NCBI RefSeq assembly: GCF_900090275.1 | Contig: NZ_LT607755.1 | Coordinates: forward strand, 6,200,001-6,264,000 | DNA length: 64,000 bases | Reading direction: 5' to 3' | Origin: Micromonospora zamorensis | GTDB taxonomy: Bacteria > Actinomycetota > Actinomycetes > Mycobacteriales > Micromonosporaceae | In this document: positions 34,037 to 41,336 of the stretch, in pieces | Numbering within the stretch: the first letter of the stretch is position 1 | Layout of the letters: every line of letters starts with the position of its first letter | Translations under genes and position numbers: made by a program | The notes under the pieces: model-generated | The model's database searches: none | What the model was told of the DNA's origin: nothing | Seen by the model: only the letters and a program-made list of their open reading frames with translations

Positions 34037-35569
34037 GTGAGTTACCGGGACTGGGGACGCGGGGATGGCAGCCCGCGCGAGCGCCAGCCGACCGCCTCGT
34101 GGGGTGAACGCGCGGCGTCCGTTCCGGTCGACCCGTACGACGAGGATGGGCGATACCGCACCTCCAGTCGGCGGCGTGCACTGGACCGGGGCCAGGACGA
34201 GCCCGTCGACGCCTACCTGCCCCGGTGGGCGTTGGAGTCGGGTGTCCGGCACGCTGACGGCGGCGGGCGTCACGCGGCACCGGACGAGGACGAACGCGAG
34301 CGGCCCACCTCCGGTCCTGGCCGACGCTCTGCCGAGGCGCCGAGCGGCCGCGGTCGGCGCAGCGAGGCGGGTTGGCGCGAACAGGCGGCGATCGGTGCCG
34401 GCCCGGACTCCGACCACACTCGGGAGTGGACGCTCGACCGCCCGCAGGACCAGGGGTACGCCGGCCGTCGACGCGCCGACGCCGGGGAGGACGAGCCGGT
34501 CTCCGGTGCGATCCAGGACCGTCGCCCCCGCCGCGCCCCCGCTGGCCGTCCTCAGGTGATCTGGTCGGGCGGGGATCTGGAGTCCGCCCCGAGCGAGCCC
34601 GCGCCTGAACCGGACGTGAGCCGCCCCACCCGGCGTAGCCGCCGTGCGGCGGAGGAGTCCTGGTCCCGTCCGGCGGCCGACCCGTGGGTGCGCGGGTCCG
34701 ACCGGGTGGCTGAGCCCGAGCCGTCGTACCCGCCCGCTGTGGATCCCTGGGATGCCTCGGGTGTGCACGCGTGGCCGCCGGCCGCCGGGGCGGACGGCAC
34801 GGATCTGAGCGGGCAGTGGTCGGCCGTGGAGAGCGTCGGTGGCTGGGAGCGGTCCGACCGCACCGGCCAGTGGGAGCGGTCCGCGATCGAGGACGACCAG
34901 TGGGACCGTACGCTGCCGCCGCGCTCGGACCGGTCCGTGGCCGCGGAGGGTTGGCCGGCACGGGACGACGGGTTCTGGCCCGGCACGCGGCTGGCCGATG
35001 ACGACCCCCGGTGGATGGATCCGGCGACGTCGGCGCCCAGGTCGCCGGTGGTGGGTTACACCGCTCCGCGACCGCGCAGTGCGCCGGTGCCGCGTGGCGG
35101 AGCGCCACGGCGTCGGCCGGACCGGCCTGCGGTCGGGGCGGCGTCGGTGCGTCAGCGGGTCGAGTCGGCGGCCAACGGTGCCTTCTCGCGGCGCCTGGAG
35201 GACGATCTGCTCGACCCGGATCCGGGCGGGCCCTTCCGGCCATTGCTGTTCACTGCGGCCTGTTACCTGGTGCCGGCGATGCTGATCTTCGGTTGGTTGT
35301 TGACGTTGGACAGCCAGGCGCCGGCTGGTTGTGTGACGGACATCAGCGGGGGTGGCTGCGAATCGGCCCGGTCGCGCGCGTTGGAGTCGCTGCTCGCGGG
35401 CTCGCCGCGCTTCGGTCTGGCGCTGGTGAGCAGTCTGGTGGTGGCAGCGCTGCTGCGTCGGGTGGGTACGACGTGGCGCTCGGCGACCATCGCGCTCGCC
35501 GCGGCGGTGGTGGGCGGCGGCCTCTCCACGGTGTTGATCAGCGCGGTGACCGGCCAGCCGATCGGGTGA
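34037..35569 (+). CDS. Hypothetical protein: long disordered N terminus, three C-terminal membrane helices
   Basis: The 510-residue protein is not recognised. Residues 1-~390 are highly charged and low-complexity, rich in Arg, Asp, Ser and regularly placed Trp (DLSGQWSAVE, GWERSDRTGQWERSA, DDQWDRTLPP, DDGFWPG, DDPRWMD), and lack any fold signature. The end has three membrane helices: LLFTAACYLVPAMLIFGWLLTL, GLALVSSLVVAALLRRV and TIALAAAVVGGGLSTVLISAV, with a loop CVTDISGGGCESA holding two Cys. Probably a membrane protein with a long cytoplasmic arm. GTG 34037; divergent from dnaB. Confidence 0.6.
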   Translation: MSYRDWGRGDGSPRERQPTASWGERAASVPVDPYDEDGRYRTSSRRRALDRGQDEPVDAYLPRWALESGVRHADGGGRHAAPDEDERERPTSGPGRRSAEAPSGRGRRSEAGWREQAAIGAGPDSDHTREWTLDRPQDQGYAGRRRADAGEDEPVSGAIQDRRPRRAPAGRPQVIWSGGDLESAPSEPAPEPDVSRPTRRSRRAAEESWSRPAADPWVRGSDRVAEPEPSYPPAVDPWDASGVHAWPPAAGADGTDLSGQWSAVESVGGWERSDRTGQWERSAIEDDQWDRTLPPRSDRSVAAEGWPARDDGFWPGTRLADDDPRWMDPATSAPRSPVVGYTAPRPRSAPVPRGGAPRRRPDRPAVGAASVRQRVESAANGAFSRRLEDDLLDPDPGGPFRPLLFTAACYLVPAMLIFGWLLTLDSQAPAGCVTDISGGGCESARSRALESLLAGSPRFGLALVSSLVVAALLRRVGTTWRSATIALAAAVVGGGLSTVLISAVTGQPIG

Positions 35570-35671
35570 CCTGCCCTGCGAGGGAGGGCGGGACCGACCG
35601 GGCGTCCGCCTGACCTGCCCGGCAGGTCAGGGGGCACCGACCGGGGCCGGGTCGGGCTCAGATGACGTACG

Positions 35672-35711
35672 CACGAAGGCCCGCACCGATCGCTCGGTGC
35701 GGGCCTTCGTG
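35672..35711 (-). terminator. Strong hairpin after rplI
   Basis: The perfect 18-bp arms 35672-35689 (starting CACGAAGGCCC) and 35694-35711 are separated by 4 bases. It lies 16-55 bp downstream of the rplI stop on the minus strand and between convergent genes. No T-run is obvious on the minus side. Confidence 0.75.
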
Positions 35712-35726
35712 TTGGTGTTGCGGACG

Positions 35727-36173
35727 TCAGCCCTGAACGACGTTCAGGTTGAACGACGCGGTCACCTCGGGGTGCAGCTTGATCTTCACCGGGTAGGTGC
35801 CGGTCGACTTGATGTGACCGGGCACCTCCAGCCGACGCCGGTCGAGGACCGGGCCGCTGGCCGCCTTGACGGCGTCGACGATCTCGGCCGGAGTGACCGA
35901 GCCGAAGAGCCGTCCGCCGTCGCCGGCGCGGACCTTCATGTTGACCTTGAGACCCTCGAGCTGAGCCTTGACCTCGTTGGCGTGGTCGAGGTCGCGGATC
36001 TCGCGGGCCCCACGGGCCCGCTTGATGACCGTGACCTGCTTTTCCGCGCCCTTGGTCCAGGCGATCGCGAAGCCCTGCGGCAGCAGGTAGTTACGGCCGA
36101 AGCCGTCCTTAACCTCGACGATGTCGCCCGGGGCACCGAGGCCGGACACTTCCTGAGTCAGGATGATCTTCAT
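35727..36173 (-). CDS. rplI: 50S ribosomal protein L9
   Basis: The 148-residue protein MKIILTQEVSGLGAPGDIVEVKDGFGRNYLLPQGFAIAW is the L9 N-domain, followed by the long helix and C-domain LFGSVTPAEIVDAVKAASG. It binds 23S rRNA near the L1 stalk. Last gene of rpsF-ssb-rpsR-rplI, 14 bp after rpsR. Confidence 0.99.
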   Translation of the reverse strand: MKIILTQEVSGLGAPGDIVEVKDGFGRNYLLPQGFAIAWTKGAEKQVTVIKRARGAREIRDLDHANEVKAQLEGLKVNMKVRAGDGGRLFGSVTPAEIVDAVKAASGPVLDRRRLEVPGHIKSTGTYPVKIKLHPEVTASFNLNVVQG

Positions 36174-36187
36174 ATCGGTGCCTCCTC

Positions 36188-36469
36188 TCAGCGGGTGGTG
36201 GCCGTGTACGGCAGGAGCGCCATCTCACGGGCGTTCTTGACCGCACGGGCGATCTGCCGCTGCTGCTGCGAGGTCACGCCGGTCACCCGACGAGCGCGGA
36301 TCTTGCCGCGATCGGAGATGAACTTGCGCAGCAGCGCGGTGTCCTTGTAATCGATGTAGGCGATCCCGTCCTTGTCGAGCGGGTTCACCTTCTTCTTGGG
36401 CTTGCGCAGTGCCGCAGCCTTGGCCGTTGCACGTGCTCCTGGTTTGCGATCGCGAGCGCTAGGCGCCAT
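36188..36469 (-). CDS. rpsR: 30S ribosomal protein S18, cysteine-free form
   Basis: The 93-residue protein binds S6 on the platform of the small subunit. [27 protein letters not shown] and [18 protein letters not shown] are diagnostic. The zinc-binding CxxC of the usual actinobacterial S18 (KKVCAFCKDK) is replaced by [10 protein letters not shown], and no Cys occurs anywhere, so this is the zinc-independent C-minus version. Its ATG shares one base with the ssb stop (TAATG). N-terminal extension of ~20 basic residues. Confidence 0.97.
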   Translation of the reverse strand: MAPSARDRKPGARATAKAAALRKPKKKVNPLDKDGIAYIDYKDTALLRKFISDRGKIRARRVTGVTSQQQRQIARAVKNAREMALLPYTATTR

Positions 36470-36993
36470 TAGAACGGTGGCTCCTCGTCAAAATTGGTGC
36501 CCGAACCGGCACGCGCGGGAGAGGGAGAGGGAGCAGCCGAAGCCCAGGGGTCGTCGAAGTTGCCTCCGCCGCCACCCTGGTTGCCACCGCCACCGCCGCC
36601 ACCGAAGCCGCCGCCACCGCCGCCGGAGCGGGACATCTTCTGCACCTTCGCCGTGGCGTAGCGCAGCGACGGGCCGATCTCGTCGACCTCAAGCTCGATG
36701 ACAGTGCGCTTCTCACCCTCGCGGGTCTCGTACGACCGCTGACGCAGCCGGCCCGACACGATCACCCGAGCGCCGCGCTGCAGCGACTCGGCGACGTGCT
36801 CGGCGGCCTGCCGCCAGACGGTGCATGCGAGGAACAGCGGCTCGCCGTCCTTCCATTCGTTCGACGCCTTGTCCATGAAACGGGGCGTCGAAGCGACTCG
36901 GAACTTGGCGACCGCAGCCCCGGAGGGGGTGAACCGCAACTCGGGGTCATCGGTCAGATTGCCGATGACCGTGATGGTGGTGTCTCCTGCCAT
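36469..36993 (-). CDS. ssb: Single-stranded DNA-binding protein
   Basis: The 174-residue protein has an OB fold ([30 protein letters not shown]), [36 protein letters not shown], a Gly-rich linker ([14 protein letters not shown]), and the acidic C-terminal tip FDEEPPF that recruits repair and replication partners. ATG 36993 is preferred to 37011 because the OB fold starts there, and GGAG is 6 bases upstream. Lies 98 bp after rpsF and overlaps rpsR by one base. Confidence 0.98.
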   Translation of the reverse strand: MAGDTTITVIGNLTDDPELRFTPSGAAVAKFRVASTPRFMDKASNEWKDGEPLFLACTVWRQAAEHVAESLQRGARVIVSGRLRQRSYETREGEKRTVIELEVDEIGPSLRYATAKVQKMSRSGGGGGGFGGGGGGGNQGGGGGNFDDPWASAAPSPSPARAGSGTNFDEEPPF

Positions 36994-37091
36994 GACCATC
37001 TCCTCGCGCACTCAGCGTCTCGTCGTACAGGCTCGCAGAGCCGTACGACAGAGTCGCGGAGGCTGATCCGGACGAACCGGGGTTGGATGCT

Positions 37092-37382
37092 CTAGCGCAT
37101 TTCCGGTCGGATGACCTTGGTGCGCAGCACGGACTCGTTGAGCCGGAGCTGACGGTCCAGCTCGGCCACCGCAGCAGGCGTGGCCTGCAGGTCGATGACG
37201 GCGTAGATGCCTTCGGCCTTTTTGTTGATCTCGTACGCGAGGCGCCGGCGGCCCCACACGTCGGTCTTCTCAACCGAGCCACCCGCGGTCCGAATCACGT
37301 TCAGGTACGTGTCGAGCGACGGTGCGACGGTGCGCTCCTCGAGGCTGGAGTCGAGGATGACCATTAGTTCGTAGTGACGCAA
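37092..37382 (-). CDS. rpsF: 30S ribosomal protein S6
   Basis: The 96-residue protein [19 protein letters not shown] and [22 protein letters not shown] are S6 signatures. It pairs with S18, made two genes later. The start is a TTG at 37382, with AGGAGGTGA upstream; both the start codon and SD are inside an RNA structure (37380-37440). First gene of rpsF-ssb-rpsR-rplI. Confidence 0.98.
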   Translation of the reverse strand: MRHYELMVILDSSLEERTVAPSLDTYLNVIRTAGGSVEKTDVWGRRRLAYEINKKAEGIYAVIDLQATPAAVAELDRQLRLNESVLRTKVIRPEMR

Positions 37383-37440
37383 GACGTGCTCACCTCCTGT
37401 GGGCTAAGCGGCCACGGTCCTTCCGTGGCAGGAGGTCTTG
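37380..37440 (-). promoter_or_regulatory. rpsF leader hairpin sequestering SD and TTG start
   Basis: On the minus strand, CAAGAC (37440-37435) pairs with GUCUUG (37385-37380), which contains the UUG start, and ACCUCCUG (37436-37429) pairs perfectly with the SD CAGGAGGU (37399-37392). Inside, CCACGG/CCGUGG forms a hairpin with loop AAGGA (37417-37423 region). S6:S18 complexes repress rpsF operons through leader RNAs in many bacteria; this could be such a site. Confidence 0.55.
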
Positions 37441-37548
37441 TGTCGCTGCCCGCACGTGCCGAGGGAACCCGACCGGACGCGGACAACCTGACCAGGATAC
37501 CCGGTCCGAACGATCATGCCCGGGGTGGTCGGGTCAGCGCCCGGACAG

Positions 37549-37693
37549 GATGACGGGGGCCCCCATTCGACCGTCATCCGGCCGATGGTGGACCCCCGTC
37601 TACGAGGCCGCGGGGCGTCTGGTCCGCATTCCTTGGGTGGGACCTGGGGAGGAACGACCACACCGATGAGGTTGGACCGAAGACGCCCCGCGG
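37549..37693. other. Dense nested inverted repeats, candidate structured RNA
   Basis: GATGACGG (37549-37556) pairs with CCGTCATC (37571-37578), while GACGGGGG (37552-37559) pairs with CCCCCGTC (37593-37600), so the two are mutually exclusive. Further on, CCGCGGGGCGTCT (37608-37620) pairs with 37681-37693 and the stem extends through GGTCC/GGACC. An inner TTCCT/AGGAA hairpin has a C-rich loop on the minus strand. No gene overlaps it. Confidence 0.45.
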
Positions 37694-37696
37694 AGC

Positions 37697-37724
37697 TTTA
37701 TCGTGTTGTTACCTGACGATACAA
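37697..37724 (-). promoter_or_regulatory. Candidate promoter for the rpsF operon
   Basis: On the minus strand, TTGTAT (37724-37719) as -35 and GATAAA (37702-37697) as -10, separated by 16 bases. A start near 37690 would give a ~310-base leader running through both structured segments. Confidence 0.3.
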
Positions 37725-38017
37725 CGGCACTCGTACCTTGTTGGAGGAAAAAGCACAAATTGCCGAGATTCTTCATCGGTGGGCGATCGCTGTGCGAGGG
37801 GTCCCCTCCGCCACGCCGGGCCGCACGGCGGAGGTGACCTCGCTGTCGGCCGTCGACCTCCGGTCGCCATCTGCGGGCTTGCGTCGCTGGCGGCACCGGG
37901 TGCTGGTCGCCGGTTCAATTCCATCAACGATCGTCGGTCCGTCCGGTGACGCGACCGCACGCGACACCGCCCCGGCCGTCACCCCGCCAGTCGGGGTCGC
38001 GACGTAGGCTCGCTCGC

Positions 38018-38809
38018 ATGCGTATCGGAGCCCACGTCGATTCGACCGACCCGCTGGCGGAGGCGGCCGCCCGGTCCGCCGACACCGTGCAATTCTTCCT
38101 CGCCGACCCACAGGGATGGAAGGCACCCAAGCCCCGGGAGGACGCCGAGCAGCTGCGCACGGCCGAGGTTGACCTGTACGTGCACGCGCCGTACGTCATC
38201 AACGTGGCCACCCTCAACAACCGCATCCGGATTCCCAGCCGAAAGCTGCTGCTCGGGCACGCCAACGCGGCCACCGCCATCGGCGCCAAGGGTCTGATCG
38301 TCCACGGTGGACACGTCAACGCCGGGGACGATCTGGCCGTCGGCTTCGACAACTGGCGCAAGACCTTCGCGTACGCGGCCGACTCCGGCGGCTTCGGCGT
38401 GCCGGTCCTGATCGAGAACACCGCCGGCGGCGACAACGCGTGCGCCCGGCGACTCGACGCGCTCGCCCGACTCTGGGACGCCATCGGCGACTACGAGGTC
38501 GGCTTCTGCCTGGACACCTGCCACGCGTACGCGGGCGGCGAGGAACTGCTCGGCCTCGTCGACCGGGTCAAGGCGATCACCGGAAGGATCGACCTGGTGC
38601 ACGCCAACAACTCCAAGGGCGCGTTCAACTCCGGCCAGGACCGCCACGACAACCTGGGCGGTGGCACGATCGACCCGGAGCTGGTCGTGGCGGTGATCCG
38701 GGCCGCCGGGGCCCCGGTGGTCGTCGAGACACCGGGTGGCGTGGAGGGCCAGACAGCGGACATCGGTTTCCTCCGCCAGCAGCTCGGGACGGCGAGCCCG
38801 GCAGCATGA
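38018..38809 (+). CDS. nfo: Endonuclease IV-type deoxyribonuclease
   Basis: The 263-residue TIM-barrel enzyme cleaves DNA 5' of abasic sites in base-excision repair. Zinc ligands and family motifs are present: RIGAHVDSTDPL, DLYVHAPYVINVA, IVHGGHVNAG, VLIENTAGG, GFCLDTCHAYAGG, HANNSKGAFNSGQDRHDNLGGG and VVVETPGG. It is slightly short for the family but complete. ATG 38018. It overlaps the following gene by ATGA (38806-38809). Confidence 0.93.
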   Translation: MRIGAHVDSTDPLAEAAARSADTVQFFLADPQGWKAPKPREDAEQLRTAEVDLYVHAPYVINVATLNNRIRIPSRKLLLGHANAATAIGAKGLIVHGGHVNAGDDLAVGFDNWRKTFAYAADSGGFGVPVLIENTAGGDNACARRLDALARLWDAIGDYEVGFCLDTCHAYAGGEELLGLVDRVKAITGRIDLVHANNSKGAFNSGQDRHDNLGGGTIDPELVVAVIRAAGAPVVVETPGGVEGQTADIGFLRQQLGTASPAA

Positions 38810-41211
38810 CGACCGGACAGCCCGGGACCGGGAAGGCCCGGCCCACCCCCACCGGGACGGACGCCGAGACCCGATCCGCCTCCGCCTCGGGCACCCCGGC
38901 ACAGCCGGATCGCACCTCCGACGCCGTCTCCGGCAAGACTTCCGCGCCGACCGCCGAGACCACTGCGCCGATCGCGGGGGCCGTCGCCGACCGGCCGCGG
39001 TCGAGCGACGGCGGCACGACCGGAGCCACCACGAGCGGCGACCCGCAGCCCTCGAAGGGTGGCGGTGCCAAGGAGGAACCCGCTGGGGACGCCGCCACCG
39101 GTGAGGGCGACGGCCGGAAGGGCAGCGCGGCCACGGGCGGCACCGAGGATGGCACCGCAACCAGCGACAGCACCGCCAAGGACGGCAGTCCGGCCAAGGA
39201 CGGCACCGCCAAGGACAGCGATACCGCCAACGCCGACAAGGCCGACAGCACGATCAACGCGGGCAAAGACGGCGCCCCGGCCAAGGACGGCACGGACGGC
39301 GGCTCGGAAGACGTCCCGGTCAAGGGCACAGGATCGGGCAAGGGCAGGTGGTGGAGTAGGGGCAGGCGAGCGGGCAGGACCGACGGTCAGGCAAAACCCG
39401 ACGGTGACACCAAGACCGATGAGGCCAAGCCGGACAACCCCGATCGTTGGGAGGCGTTCGCCTCCGCTCCGGAGCCGCGGCCCTCCATCGTCACCCGGGC
39501 GGGCGGAGCCGTCGGCCGGTTCCTGATCCACGAGTGGACCCTGGCCACCCTCGGCGCGTTGGCACTGGCTGTGCTGATGACGTGGCCGACGTTGCGCTAT
39601 CCCCGCTACACACTCCCGCAGGACTACTGGGACCCGAGCCTGCAGGCCTGGCAGATGGCCTGGTCCGGGCACATCCTGCTGGCTGAACCGGCGCGCCTGT
39701 GGCAGTCCAACACGTTCTTCCCCGAGCTGTGGAGCTTCGCGTTCTCCGACACCCTGCTCGGGTACGCCCCGGCCGGGATGCTCGGCAGCGGCCCCGAGGA
39801 CGCGGTGCTGCGCTACAACATCATGTTCGTGCTGGCGCACGCGCTCGCCACGCTCGGGGCGTACGCGCTGGCCCGGCAGCTCGGGGCTGGCCGAATCGGC
39901 GCCGCCGTCGCCGGCGTCAGTTACGCGTACGCGCCGTGGCTGCTGGCCCAGGCCGGGCACCTGCACGTGCTCTCCAACGGCGGGATCCCGTTGGCGCTGG
40001 CGATGTTGGCGCGCGGGCACGGCTGGTCACTGCGGCACGGTTACCGGCCCGAGCGCCGACACGACGGATGGGTGTACGCCGGTTGGCTGGTGGCGGCCTG
40101 GCAGCTCAGCCTCGGTTTCGGTATCGGGTTGCCGTTCGCGTACTTCCTGGCCTGCGCGGTGATCGTCACCGCCGTCCTCTACTACGCGCGGCGGCTGCGC
40201 ACCGGCCAGGCGGTGCCCTTCGGTCGCCGGTTGTTCCTCGCGGACCTGCTCGGCGGGTTGTTCTTCGCCGGTGTGGGTCTGCTGATGGCGTTCCCGTTCT
40301 TCAAGGTGACCGAGCTGCACCCGTACGCCGAGCGGACCATCGACGACATCAGCATCTTCTCGCCGCCGGCGTCGGGTTTCGTGACGGCACCGGCCGAGTC
40401 GCGGATCTGGGGTGGATTGCACGAGGGGGCACGCGCAGCGCTGCCGTGGCACCCGGAGATGACCCTGCTGCCCGGGTTCGTGCTCTACGCGCTGGCCGCG
40501 GGTGGGCTGTTCTTCTCGGTCTGGCGGCTGCGGCACCGACTGCTGCTGCTCGCCGGAGTGCTGGTGACGATGGCCTTCGCGATGGGCACCCGCTTCTTCG
40601 ACGGCACCTTCACCTACGTGCCGCTCTTCGAGCACCTGCCGGGCTGGAACGGACTGCGTACCCCCGGTCGGTTGATGTTGTGGACCACGCTGCTGCTGGG
40701 TCTGCTCGCGGCGGGCGCGGTCACCGCGCTCACCGACCGGGTCCGTGAGTTGACCGCGCAGCGGATCCCGTCGTGGCCGGGGCCGTGGCTGCGGACGGCC
40801 ACCCTGCTGCCGCTGCTGCTGGTCGCCGTCGAGGGCCTGAACACCACGCCGCATCCGGTGGTGCCGACCCAACCGGCAGCGATGCGTTCCACCGAGGGGC
40901 CGCTTCTGGTGCTGCCGAGCAACCAGAGCCTGGACCAGCACGTGATGCTGTGGTCGACGAGCGGTTTCCCCGACGTGGTCAATGGCGGCAGCGGCTTCAC
41001 TCCGCGCCAGCTCGATGACGTCCGTCGGGTGAGCCAGTCGTTCCCCGACCAGACCAGCGTCGACTACCTGCGCACGCTCGGGGTCCGCTCCGTGGTGTTG
41101 CTGCGCGGGCAGGTGGTGGGCACTCCGTGGGAGATCACCATCGACGCGCCGGTCGATTCGCTGGGCATCACTCGGCAGGACGTCGGCGACGCGGTCGTTT
41201 ATCGGCTCTGA
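38806..41211 (+). CDS. Large GT-C-like membrane protein with low-complexity N-terminal arm
   Basis: The 801-residue protein begins with ~230 residues of Thr/Lys/Asp/Gly low-complexity sequence (AKDGSPAKDGTAKDSDTA), probably cytoplasmic, then about ten membrane helices. After the first helix an external loop QDYWDPSLQAWQMAWSGH has the acidic motif seen in GT-C glycosyltransferases, followed by NTFFPELWSFAFSDTLLGYAP. An external C-terminal part is present. It may transfer sugars from a polyprenyl phosphate donor to a cell-envelope acceptor; this is inference. ATG 38806 overlaps the nfo stop. Confidence 0.7.
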   Translation: MTTGQPGTGKARPTPTGTDAETRSASASGTPAQPDRTSDAVSGKTSAPTAETTAPIAGAVADRPRSSDGGTTGATTSGDPQPSKGGGAKEEPAGDAATGEGDGRKGSAATGGTEDGTATSDSTAKDGSPAKDGTAKDSDTANADKADSTINAGKDGAPAKDGTDGGSEDVPVKGTGSGKGRWWSRGRRAGRTDGQAKPDGDTKTDEAKPDNPDRWEAFASAPEPRPSIVTRAGGAVGRFLIHEWTLATLGALALAVLMTWPTLRYPRYTLPQDYWDPSLQAWQMAWSGHILLAEPARLWQSNTFFPELWSFAFSDTLLGYAPAGMLGSGPEDAVLRYNIMFVLAHALATLGAYALARQLGAGRIGAAVAGVSYAYAPWLLAQAGHLHVLSNGGIPLALAMLARGHGWSLRHGYRPERRHDGWVYAGWLVAAWQLSLGFGIGLPFAYFLACAVIVTAVLYYARRLRTGQAVPFGRRLFLADLLGGLFFAGVGLLMAFPFFKVTELHPYAERTIDDISIFSPPASGFVTAPAESRIWGGLHEGARAALPWHPEMTLLPGFVLYALAAGGLFFSVWRLRHRLLLLAGVLVTMAFAMGTRFFDGTFTYVPLFEHLPGWNGLRTPGRLMLWTTLLLGLLAAGAVTALTDRVRELTAQRIPSWPGPWLRTATLLPLLLVAVEGLNTTPHPVVPTQPAAMRSTEGPLLVLPSNQSLDQHVMLWSTSGFPDVVNGGSGFTPRQLDDVRRVSQSFPDQTSVDYLRTLGVRSVVLLRGQVVGTPWEITIDAPVDSLGITRQDVGDAVVYRL

Positions 41212-41232
41212 GACGTGGCTGATCTCTAAGGC

Positions 41233-41306
41233 GGATTTGCGGGGAGCCCACCCGGCTCCGGGCGGTCAGGCTTGATCCCTGCGCCGGGCGGGCTCCCCGC
41301 AAATCC
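41233..41306. terminator. Long-loop inverted repeat between convergent genes
   Basis: Perfect 17-bp arms, GGATTTGCGGGGAGCCC (41233-41249) and its complement (41290-41306), enclose a 40-base loop with an inner CCCGG/CCGGG hairpin. It lies in the 125-bp gap between convergent genes and may terminate both. Confidence 0.6.
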
Positions 41307-41336
41307 TGACGTGGTCGGGCTGCGGTCAAGCTTGGG

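Larger units (their letters stand above)
37383..38017. other. 635-bp gap between rpsF and nfo
   Basis: It holds the rpsF leader, nested inverted repeats and candidate promoter listed separately, plus the nfo promoter region. The open frame 37738-38007 on the plus strand (TTG start) shows no similarity and is not called. Confidence 0.6.

Noticed and set aside
37738..38007. 89-codon plus-strand frame before nfo
   Set aside because: TTG start and no similarity; overlaps the likely nfo promoter.
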